DNA from: Typha latifolia
Taxonomy: Eukaryota > Streptophyta > Magnoliopsida > Poales > Typhaceae
Assembly (NCBI GenBank): GCA_019914945.1
Contig: CM034106.1
Span: forward strand, 7,750,001 to 7,814,000
Direction: 5' to 3'
DNA: 64,000 nt
Below are positions 32,463-42,696 of the stretch, piece after piece. Below the pieces are notes generated by a model. It did no database searches. It was not told the DNA's origin and saw only the letters and a program-made list of their open reading frames with translations. Position numbers and translations under genes: made by a program. The stretch's first letter is position 1. The number at the start of each line of letters is the position of its first letter.

Positions 32463-35400
32463 ATGGCTGAAATAGTAAAGAGTACTATTTCCCCTATCAC
32501 AACTCCTCCAGTACCTACAGTTCATGGAGAAAAGCCTGAGAAGTTATGTGGTGCAGAATTTAAGAGATGGCAACAGAAAATGCTCTTTTATCTGACCACC
32601 TTGAATTTGGCTAAATTTTTACATGAAGATGTGCCTGAACTCCGAAAGGAGGAAACTGATAGGCAAGTAGTTGCTACAGTGGATGCGTGGAAACATGCCG
32701 ACTTCCTTTGCCGAAACTATATCCTCAATGGACTGGACAACTCGTTATATAACGTGTATAGTTCAGTAAAAACGTCTAAGGAATTATGGGAATCTTTAGA
32801 CAAGAAGTACAAAACAAAAGATGCCGGTGCAAAGAAATTTGTAGTCGATAAATTTCTTGAGTACAAGATGGTTGACACTAAACTAGTGATTAACCAGGTG
32901 CAAGATCTTCAAGTGATAATTCATGAGATTCATGCTGAAGGAATGGTGATTAATGAATCATTCCAAGTGGCGGCTATTATAGAAAAATTGCCACCATTTT
33001 GGAGGGATTTTAAAAATTACCTAAAACACAAGCGTAAGGAAATGACACTTGAAGAACTTATTGTTAGATTGAGGATTGAAGAAGACAATCGTACTGCTGA
33101 AAAGAAAATTAGAAGCCAGTACGTGTCAAAGGCAAATGTTGTGGAGTCCACAAAGGACAAGAAAAGGAAGCACACCGGCGAAGGCTCAAAAAATGGCAAT
33201 GCAAAGAAGTTCAAGGGCAAATGTTACGTCTGTGACAAACAAGAGCATCGTGCTCAGGACTGCCGCTTGAGGAAAAAGAAGGAGAACTCAAAGAAGGAGA
33301 ACTCCAAAAAGAAGAAGCCACAAGCCAATGTAACTGAAGTAAAACACCTTCGTTCTGATGTCGATGATATGCACCTCTCCGCTATTGTCTCGGAAGTAAA
33401 CCTAATTGGTGGTAATCCTAAAGAATGGTGGGTAGACACTGGAGCTACTCGACACATTTGTGCCAATAGGTGGATGTTTTCGTCTTATCAAACTGCAACA
33501 GATGAAAAACTTTATATGGGCAATTCAGCAACTTCCAAGGTGGAAGGAATAGGAAAGGTTGTGTTAAAATTGACTTCAGGAAAAGAACTTACTCTTAATG
33601 ATGTAATGCATGTGCCCGACATTCGAAAAAATCTGGTTTCGGGATCATTATTGAGTAAGAAAGGTTTTAAGTTGGTGTTTGAGTCTGATAAGTTTGTACT
33701 TATCAAAAATGGCATGTATGTTGGAAGGGGCTACTTGTCAAATGGCCTCTTTAAGATGAATATAATGACTGTAACTCCAAAAATAAATAAAGGGGAATCT
33801 TCTTCTTACTTGCTTGAGTCTTGTGAAATTTGGCATAGTAGATTAGGACATGTTAATTATGGTACATTACGTAGATTAATTAATCTTAACATGTTGCCTA
33901 ATTTTCAAATTAATTTAAATAAAAAATGTGAAATATGTGTTGAAGCCAAATTGGCTAAGACTTCGTTTCATTCCATCGAACGAAGTACAGAACCTCTAGA
34001 ACTTATACATACCGATGTATGTGATTTGAAATTTGTTCAAACTAGAGGTGGAAAAAAGTATTTTATTACTTTTATTGACGATTGCACAAGATACTGTTAT
34101 GTGTATTTACTAAGAAGCAAAGATGAGGCATTAGAAATGTTTATACATTTCAAAATAGAGGTTGAGAATCAACTTAGCAGAAAGATTAAAATGCTAAGAA
34201 GTGATAGAGGTGGTGAATATGAGTCACCATTTGCACAAATATGTGCGAAAAATGGAATTATTCATCAAACAACGGCTCCTTACGCTCCACAAAGAAAATA
34301 GTATTGCTGAACGTAAGAATAGAACTCTGAAAGAGATGATGAATGCCATGTTAATAAGTTCTGGTTTACCCCAGAATTTGTGGGGGGAAGCTTTGCTTTC
34401 TGCAAATCACATTCTCAACCAGTTACCCCATAAGAAATTATATAAAACACCTTATGAGTTATGGAAAGGTCGAGAACCTAGCTATAAATTCTTAAGAGTG
34501 TGGGGGTGCCCAGCAAAGGTTGCAATTCCAGTTCCTAAAAGAACAAAAATTGGACCTAAAACTATTGATTGTATATTCATTGGTTATGCTCATAACAGTA
34601 GTGCATATCGATTCCTGGTTCACAAATCAGATAATTCTGAGGTACATGAGAATACAATTATTGAGTCTAGGAATGCATCATTCTTTGAGAATATATTTCC
34701 ATATAAATTTACATCTGAAATAAGTTCTCTCAAAAGAACTTATGAAAATAAGCAGGACCAAGAGTCCATGCAAGAAGGAAATGATAATGAACCTAGACGA
34801 AGTAAGAGGGCTAGGACTTCTACGTCTTTTGGTCCAGATTTTCTAACATATTTGTTAGAAAAAGAACCTCAGAGTTATAAGGAAGCAATGTCTACTCCTG
34901 AAGCTCCTTTATGGAAAGAAGCCATTGATAGTGAAATTGAATCCATTTTGCAAAATCATACCTGGGAATTGGTGGATCTTCCACCAGGGTGTAAACCTTT
35001 GGGTTACAAATGGATATTCAAAAGAAAGATGAAAGCAGATGGTTCAATTGACAAATACAAGGCATGACTTGTAGTCAAAGGATATAGACAGACAGAATGA
35101 ATAGATTACTTTGATACATATTCACCTATAACAAGAATAACATCTATCCAATTAATAATTGCTCTTGCGGCATTATATAATCTGGAAATACATCAGATGG
35201 ATGTGAAAACTGCATTCTTGAATGGTGAATTAAATGAAGAAATCTATATGGAACAACCCGAAGGGTTTGTGGCTCCAGGACAAGAGAGAAAAGTGTGCAA
35301 ATTAGTTAAGTCTCTTTATGGGCTTAAACAAGCACCTAAACAATGGCATGAAAATTTTGACTTAGTTATGATGTCAAATGATTTTCACATTAATGAATGT

Positions 35401-36408
35401 GATAAATGCGTTTATGTGAAATGCACTTCAGAAAATTATGTCATTGTATGTCTATATGTGGATGACATGATAATAACTGGTAGCAATATTAATGTCATTA
35501 AAGCTACCAAGAACATGTTGGCTAACAAGTTCGATATGAAAGATATGGGAGTTGCAGATGTGATTCTTGGTATAAAGATCACTAAAGCAACTGAAGGGTA
35601 TGTTATATCTCAATCACATTATATTGAGAAAATACTCGAAAATTTTGATAAAGATAGTAGCAATATAGCCAGAACACCTATAGATGTGAATCTTCATCTC
35701 ACAAAAAATACAGGTGTATGTATATCTCAGTTAGAATATTCTCGGATAATAGGCAGTTTGATGTACGTTATGAATTGCACTCGTCCGAATATTACGTACT
35801 CAGTAAGTAAACTTAGTAGATATACAAGTAATCCAGGCAGTGATCACTGGAAGGCGATAGTTAGGATACTCAGATATTTGAGATACACCACTAACTATGG
35901 ATTGCACTATTCAAAATATCCAGCAGTACTTGAAGGGTACAAAGTGATGCAAACTGGATATCTGATACAAAAGATACCAAATCCACGAGCGGATATGTCT
36001 TTACACTTGGAGGTGCATCTATTTCATGGAAATCTTCTAAACAAACATGTATAGCTAGATCTACTATGGAATCTGAATTCATAACATTAGATAAGGCCGG
36101 AGAAGAAGCGAGAATGGCTTCGAAATTTTTTAGAAGATATTCCTATGTGGCCAAAACCTGTGTCCGCAATTTGCATACATTGCGATAGTCAATCAGCTAT
36201 AGGAAGGGCACAGAGTCAAATGTATAACGGTAAGTCACGACATATATGTCGTAGGCATAATATAGTGCGACAATTGATCGCAAATGGTATAATATCTATT
36301 GATTATGTAAAATCAAAGGATAACATCGCGGATCCATTAACTAAGGGTTTAACAAGAGATCAAGTATATTGTTCATCGAGGGGAATGGGTTTGAAGCCTA
36401 CCACCTAG
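32463..36408 (+). pseudogene. Copia gag-pol polyprotein, unit 1, with frameshifts and two TGA stops
   Basis: From the Met at 32463 (after a 112-nt leader): gag of about 240 residues, then a zinc knuckle ([14 protein letters not shown]). The aspartic protease site DTGA follows at about residue 325, then the GAG-pre-integrase His/Cys region and the integrase core with Asp residues in HTDVCD and RSDRGG. An indel near 34291 shifts frame before the last integrase acidic residue. Reverse transcriptase follows with YVDD at 35455-35466, preceded by two in-frame TGA codons near 35065 and 35098. RNase H has shifts near 35940 and 36106; its frame ends at 36408. As read, it cannot make one polyprotein. 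Most shifts fall at CAG/CTG sites where unit 2 is intact, so some may be sequence errors. Confidence 0.9.
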
Positions 36409-36985
36409 AGTAATGACACAACGGCAACCCAACCTAGTTGACTGGAGATCCCAAGATCTAGGTTCAAAGGGACAACCGAGTTGTGGGGGCGTTCTCTAAA
36501 ATCACTAAGGAATTAAATTTCCTACACCTTTCCTATGATGACATAGTGATAAACCTGTACTAAGTGTTAGGGTAAGCGATGCTTTTAATGACTCTTATAC
36601 TTTGAAAATCCAAGTGGAGTATGGCAGGATACTCTTAATAAGAGATCACCTATGTGAGTGTGAAGTGGGCCGCTTCTATGAGATGACTAGGCTAAATCTC
36701 TAGAGCACTCAAAGAATTACCAGGCGCGTCCAGGGCCGAAATGGACAGAACATTTAAAACCGACTGTGTTGAAAAGAGCCGTGTGAGTATTATTGTCTTG
36801 GTTTATACAAAAGCTGAACAGTTCAAGACATCATGTTCACTGGTTAGCGAATAAATCCGATAATACTTCACTATGGAAGGTTCAAAGCCAAAAGCTACCT
36901 ATCCTAATGCGGTAACTTTTCGTTGTACTCTCAATCAAGTCTGCATTTCATATGCATTTTCAGCCAATTTATTCATGTGGGGGAT
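36409..36985 (+). other. Non-coding 3' region and polypurine tract of copia unit 1
   Basis: About 577 bases between the pol stop and the middle LTR. The purine run GTGGGGGA just before 36986 is the polypurine tract for plus-strand priming. Near-identical sequence follows unit 2 (41636-42213). A segment equivalent to 41657-41737 reappears inverted after LTR 3. Confidence 0.75.
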
Positions 36986-37582
36986 CGTTAGTAATTTCAT
37001 GTTTTTGACATGAATTTTATTAACTTTGAGCTAAGTTTTAAGTGGGGCCCACACATTATTAATGATGGTTTAATGGTGGAATTAATTTAGCTCAAAGTGT
37101 ACTTTATTGTCAAATATTCACTTAGTCAAATCCATAAAGAGAAGTTAATAAAAATTGGCTCTAAAGTGGGTATCATGGCAATTGAAAATAAAGAAAAGGA
37201 AGTTTAGTACCATATTGGATATTTGAGAAATGTTAGTATGGTATATAAGTAACAAACTCCTTATGGGCTTTGGGCCCCAAAAGGGGTACCTATTTTGTGG
37301 GTCGGCTCGGTTCGCACGCACGGGTCAAGTCCAATTTTAATTTTTTGCCATAATTGAAAACAACATCAAAGAAGAAAAACTTGGTTCATTCCTTCTAGAG
37401 TCGAGTCTGCATCCGAAAAGAGAGTACAGCACAGTTCAGGTTCAATCAAGGAAAAGAGAGTACAGCACAGTTCAGGTTCAATCAAGGCACCGACGTCCAC
37501 TGTAGACTCGACTATTCAGAATTTTATATTCTGTAATCTGTAAGTTATATATATTATTTTGATCGAATTAATTGTGACTCTT
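36986..37582 (+). repeat. LTR 2 (shared middle LTR) of the tandem copia array
   Basis: About 597 bases, starting CGTTAG like LTR 3 but otherwise matching LTR 1 more closely. TATA box at 37242-37248. It holds two perfect 36-bp tandem units (37416-37451 and 37452-37487). Confidence 0.85.
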
Positions 37583-37695
37583 TGGAATCAGATTGTTACT
37601 GCCAACAATCTTAAGACCAATTCTTTGGTTGTTACTCTGATTCCAATCAGTGTTCTTTTCTTCTGATCGGATTTTATTTTACTTTCATTCTTTAG

Positions 37696-40600
37696 ATGGC
37701 TGAAATAGTAAAGAGTACTATTTCCCCTATCACAACTCCTCCAGTACCTACAGTTCATGGAGAAAAGCCTGAGAAGTTATGTGGTGCAGAATTTAAGAGA
37801 TGGCAACAGAAAATGCTCTTTTATCTGACCACCTTGAATTTGGCTAAATTTTTACATGAAGATGTGCCTGAACTCCGAAAGGAGGAAACTGATAGGCAAG
37901 TAGTTGCTACAGTGGATGCGTGGAAACATGCCGACTTCCTTTGCCGAAACTATATCCTCAATGGACTGGACAACTCGTTATATAACGTGTATAGTTCAGT
38001 AAAAACGTCTAAGGAATTATGGGAATCTTTAGACAAGAAGTACAAAACAAAAGATGCCGGTGCAAAGAAATTTGTAGTCGATAAATTTCTTGAGTACAAG
38101 ATGGTTGACACTAAACTAGTGATTAACCAGGTGCAAGATCTTCAAGTGATAATTCATGAGATTCATGCTGAAGGAATGGTGATTAATGAATCATTCCAAG
38201 TGGCGGCTATTATAGAAAAATTGCCACCATTTTGGAGGGATTTTAAAAATTACCTAAAACACAAGCGTAAGGAAATGACACTTGAAGAACTTATTGTTAG
38301 ATTGAGGATTGAAGAAGACAATCGTACTGCTGAAAAGAAAATTAGAAGCCAGTACGTGTCAAAGGCAAATGTTGTGGAGTCCACAAAGGACAAGAAAAGG
38401 AAGCACACCGGCGAAGGCTCAAAAAATGGCAATGCAAAGAAGTTCAAGGGCAAATGTTACGTCTGTGACAAACAAGAGCATCGTGCTCAGGACTACCGCT
38501 TGAGGAAAAAGAAGGAGAACTCAAAGAAGGAGAACTCCAAAAAGAAGAAGCCACAAGCCAATGTAACTGAAGTAAAACACCTTCGTTCTGATGTCGATGA
38601 TATGCACCTCTCCGCTATTGTCTCGGAAGTAAACCTAATTGGTGGTAATCCTAAAGAATGGTGGGTAGACACTGGAGCTACTCGACACATTTGTGCCAAT
38701 AGGTGGATGTTTTCGTCTTATCAAACTGCAACAGATGAAAAACTTTATATGGGCAATTCAGCAACTTCCAAGGTGGAAGGAATAGGAAAGGTTGTGTTAA
38801 AATTGACTTCAGGAAAAGAACTTACTCTTAATGATGTAATGCATGTGCCCGACATTCGAAAAATCTGGTTTCGGGATCATTATTGAGTAAGAAAGGTTTT
38901 AAGTTGGTGTTTGAGTCGATAAGTTTGTACTTATCAAAAATGGCATGTATGTTGGAAGGGGCTACTTGTCAAATGGCCTCTTTAAGATGAATATAATGAC
39001 CGTAACTCCAAAAATAAATAAAGGGAATCTTCTTCTTACTTGCTTGAGTCTTGTGAAATTTGGCATAGTAGATTAGGACATGTTAATTATGGTACATTAC
39101 GTAGATTAATTAATCTTAACATGTTGCCTAATTTTCAAATTAATTTAAATAAAAAATGTGAAATATGTGTTGAAGCCAAATTGGCTAAGACTTCGTTTCA
39201 TTCCATCGAACGAAGTACAGAACCTCTAGAACTTATACATACCGATGTATGTGATTTGAAATTTGTTCAAACTAGAGGTGGAAAAAAGTATTTTATTACT
39301 TTTATTGACGATTGCACAAGATACTGTTATGTGTATTTACTAAGAAGCAAAGATGAGGCATTAGAAATGTTTATACATTTCAAAATAGAGGTTGAGAATC
39401 AACTTAGCAGAAAGATTAAAATGCTAAGAAGTGATAGAGGTGGTGAATATGAGTCACCATTTGCACAAATATGTGCAGAAAATGGAATTATTCATCAAAC
39501 AACGGCTCCTTACGCTCCACAGCAAAATAGTATTGCTGAACGTAAGAATAGAACTCTGAAAGAGATGATGAATGCCATGTTAATAAGTTCTGGTTTACCC
39601 CAGAATTTGTGGGGGGAAGCTTTGCTTTCTGCAAATCACATTCTCAACCAGTTACCCCATAAGAAATTATATAAAACACCTTATGAGTTATGGAAAGGTC
39701 GAGAACCTAGCTATAAATTCTTAAGAGTGTGGGGGTGCCCAGCAAAGGTTGCAATTCCAGTTCCTAAAAGAACAAAAATTGGACCTAAAACTATTGATTG
39801 TATATTCATTGGTTATGCTCATAACAAAGAGTGCATATCGATTCTGGTTCACAAATCGAGATAATTCGAGGTACATGAGAATACAATTATTGAGTCTAGG
39901 AATGCATCATTCTTTGAGAATATATTTCCATATAAATTTACATCTGAAATAAGTTCTCTCAAAAGAACTTATGAAAATAAGCAGGACCAAGAGTCCATGC
40001 AAGAAGGAAATGATAATGAACCTAGACGAAGTAAGAGGGCTAGGACTTCTACGTCTTTTGGTCCAGATTTTCTAACATATTTGTTAGAAAAAGAACCTCG
40101 AGTTATAAGGAAGCAATGTCTACTCCTGAAGCTCCTTTATGGAAAGAAGCCATTGATAGTGAAATTGAATCCATTTTGCAAAATCATACACGGGAATTGG
40201 TGGATCTTCCACCGGGGTGTAAACCTTTGGGTTACAAATGGATATTCAAAAGAAAGATGAAAGCGAGATGGTTCAATTGACAAATACAAGGCATGACTTG
40301 TAGTCAAAGGATATAGACAGAGACGAGAATGAATAGATTACTTTGATACATATTCACCTATAACAAGAATAACATCTATCCAATTAATAATTGCTCTTGC
40401 GGCATTATATAATCTGGAAATACATCGATGGATGTGAAAACGCATTCTTGAATGGTGAATTAAATGAAGAAATCTATATGGAACAACCCGAAGGGTTTGT
40501 GGCTCCAGGACAAGAGAGAAAAGTGTGCAAATTAGTTAAGTCTCTTTATGGGCTTAAACAAGCACCTAAACAATGGCATGAAAATTTTGACTTAGTTATG

Positions 40601-41635
40601 ATGTCAAATGATTTTCACATTAATGAATGTGATAAATGCGTTTATGTGAAATGCACTTCAGAAAATTATGTCATTGTATGTCTATATGTGGATGACATGA
40701 TAATAACTGGTAGCAATATTAATGTCATTAAAGCTACCAAGAACATGTTGGCTAACAAGTTCGATATGAAAGATATGGGAGTTGCAGATGTGATTCTTGG
40801 TATAAAGATCACTAAAGCAACTGAAGGGTATGTTATATCTCAATCACATTATATTGAGAAAATACTCGAAAATTTTGATAAAGATAGTAGCAATATAGCC
40901 AGAACACCTATAGATGTGAATCTTCATCTCACAAAAAATACAGGTGTATGTATATCTCAGTTAGAATATTCTCGGATAATAGGCAGTTTGATGTACGTTA
41001 TGAATTGCACTCGTCCGAATATTACGTACTCAGTAAGTAAACTTAGTAGATATACAAGTAATCCAGGCAGTGATCACTGGAAGGCGATAGTTAGGATACT
41101 CAGATATTTGAGATACACCACTAACTATGGATTGCACTATTCAAAATATCCAGCAGTACTTGAAGGGTACAGTGATGCAAACTGGATATCTGATACAAAA
41201 GATACCAAATCCACGAGCGGATATGTCTTTACACTTGGAGGTGCATCTATTTCATGGAAATCTTCTAAACAAACATGTATAGCTAGATCTACTATGGAAT
41301 CTGAATTCATAACATTAGATAAGGCTGGAGAAGAAGCAGAATGGCTTCGAAATTTTTTAGAAGATATTCCTATGTGGCCAAAACCTGTGTCCGCAATTTG
41401 CATACATTGCGATAGTCAATCAGCTATAGGAAGGGCACAGAGTCAAATGTATAACGGTAAGTCACGACATATATGTCGTAGGCATAATATAGTGCGACAA
41501 TTGATCGCAAATGGTATAATATCTATTGATTATGTAAAATCAAAGGATAACATCGCGGATCCATTAACTAAGGGTTTAACAAGAGATCAAGTATATTGTT
41601 CATCGAGGGGAATGGGTTTGAAGCCTACCACCTAG
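37696..41635 (+). pseudogene. Copia gag-pol polyprotein, unit 2, with frameshifts and two TGA stops
   Basis: Same domain order as unit 1. Differences: the last zinc-knuckle Cys is Tyr (TGC to TAC near 38495), and an A-run one base shorter near 38858 breaks the frame after protease. Further indels lie near 38917, 39023, 39824-39867, 40096, 40263, 40316, 40424 and 40440. The integrase core, including the [12 protein letters not shown] block, is open here, as is the whole reverse transcriptase C-part and RNase H (frame open to 41635; YVDD at 40685-40696). The TGA codons that precede the RT core in unit 1 are also present. Almost all indels lie at CAG/CTG. Confidence 0.9.
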
Positions 41636-42213
41636 AGTAATGACACAACGGCAACCCAACCTAGTTGACTGGAGATCCCAAGATCTAGGTTCAAAGGGAC
41701 AACCGAGTTGTGGGGGCGTTCTCTAAAATCACTAAGGAATTAAATTTCCTACACCTTTCCTATGATGACATAGTGATAAACCTGTACTAAGTGTTAGGGT
41801 AAGCGATGCTTTTAATGACTCTTATACTTTGAAAATCCAAGTGGAGTATGGCAGGATACTCTTAATAAGAGATCACCTATGTGAGTGTGAAGTGGGCCGC
41901 TTCTATGAGATGACTAGGCTAAATCTCTAGAGCACTCAAAGAATTACCAGGCGCGTCCAGGGCCGAAATGGACAGAACATTTAAAACCGACTGTGTTGAA
42001 AAGAGCCGTGTGAGTATTATTGTCTTGGTTTATACAAAAGCTGAACAGTTCAAGACATCATGTTCACTTTGTTAGCGAATAAATCCGATAATACTTCACT
42101 ATGGAAGGTTCAAAGCCAAAAGCTACCTATCCTAATGCGGTAACTTTTCGTTGTACTCTCAATCAAGTCTGCATTTCATATGCATTTTCAGCCAATTTAT
42201 TCATGTGGGGGAT

Positions 42214-42615
42214 CGTTAGTAATTTCATGTTTTTGACATGAATTTTATTAACTTTGAGCTAAGTTTTAAGTGGGGCCCACACATTATTAATGATGGTTTA
42301 ATGGTGGAATTAATTTAGCTCAAAGTGTACTTTATTGTCAAATATTCACTTAGTCAAATCCATAAAGAGAAGTGAATGAAAATTGGCTCTAAAGTGGGTA
42401 TCATGGCAATTGAAAATAAAGAAAAGGAAGTTTAGTACCATATTGGATATTTGAGAAATATTAGTATGGTATATAAGTAACAAACTCCTTATGGGCTTTG
42501 GGCCCCAAAATGGGTACCTATTTTGTGGGTAAATGTTACTATGCAACTCAACTCACACACACGCGCCGCCCGGCTCGGCTCGGTTCGCACGCACGGGTCA
42601 AGTCGAATTTTAATT
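42214..42615 (+). repeat. LTR 3, truncated, with a 45-bp segment absent from LTRs 1 and 2
   Basis: Starts CGTTAGTAATTTCATG after a GTGGGGGA purine tract. It matches LTRs 1/2 to about 42530, has an extra 45 bases (42531-42575, beginning AAATGTTACTATGC), then matches again to about 42615 where it stops. The remaining third of the LTR is missing. It carries several ordinary substitutions not seen between LTRs 1 and 2. Confidence 0.85.
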
Positions 42616-42696
42616 CCTTAGTGATTTCAGAGAACGTCCCCACAACTCGGTTGTCCCTTTGAACCTAGATCTTGGGATCTCCAGTCAACTAGGTTG
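42616..42696 (-). repeat. Inverted 81-bp copy of the copia 3' non-coding region
   Basis: It is the reverse complement of 41657-41737 with about two mismatches (79/81 by eye). It replaces the lost end of LTR 3 and marks a rearranged junction between the young array and the older copia element. Confidence 0.9.

Larger units (their letters stand above)
31752..42615 (+). mobile_element. Tandem Ty1/copia array: LTR-internal-LTR-internal-LTR
   Basis: Three LTRs in the same orientation begin at 31752, 36986 and 42214 and enclose two almost identical internal regions, so the middle LTR is shared. Each unit is about 5.23 kb. The domain order is gag, zinc knuckle, protease, integrase, reverse transcriptase, RNase H, which defines Ty1/copia. 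The array is inserted in the integrase region of an older copia element. No target duplication is visible, because the third LTR is truncated and followed by a rearranged piece. Confidence 0.92.

Noticed and set aside
33017..33220. Minus-strand frames within both copia gag regions (also 38250-38453)
   Set aside because: Shadows of the gag frame on the opposite strand, identical in both units only because the units are identical.
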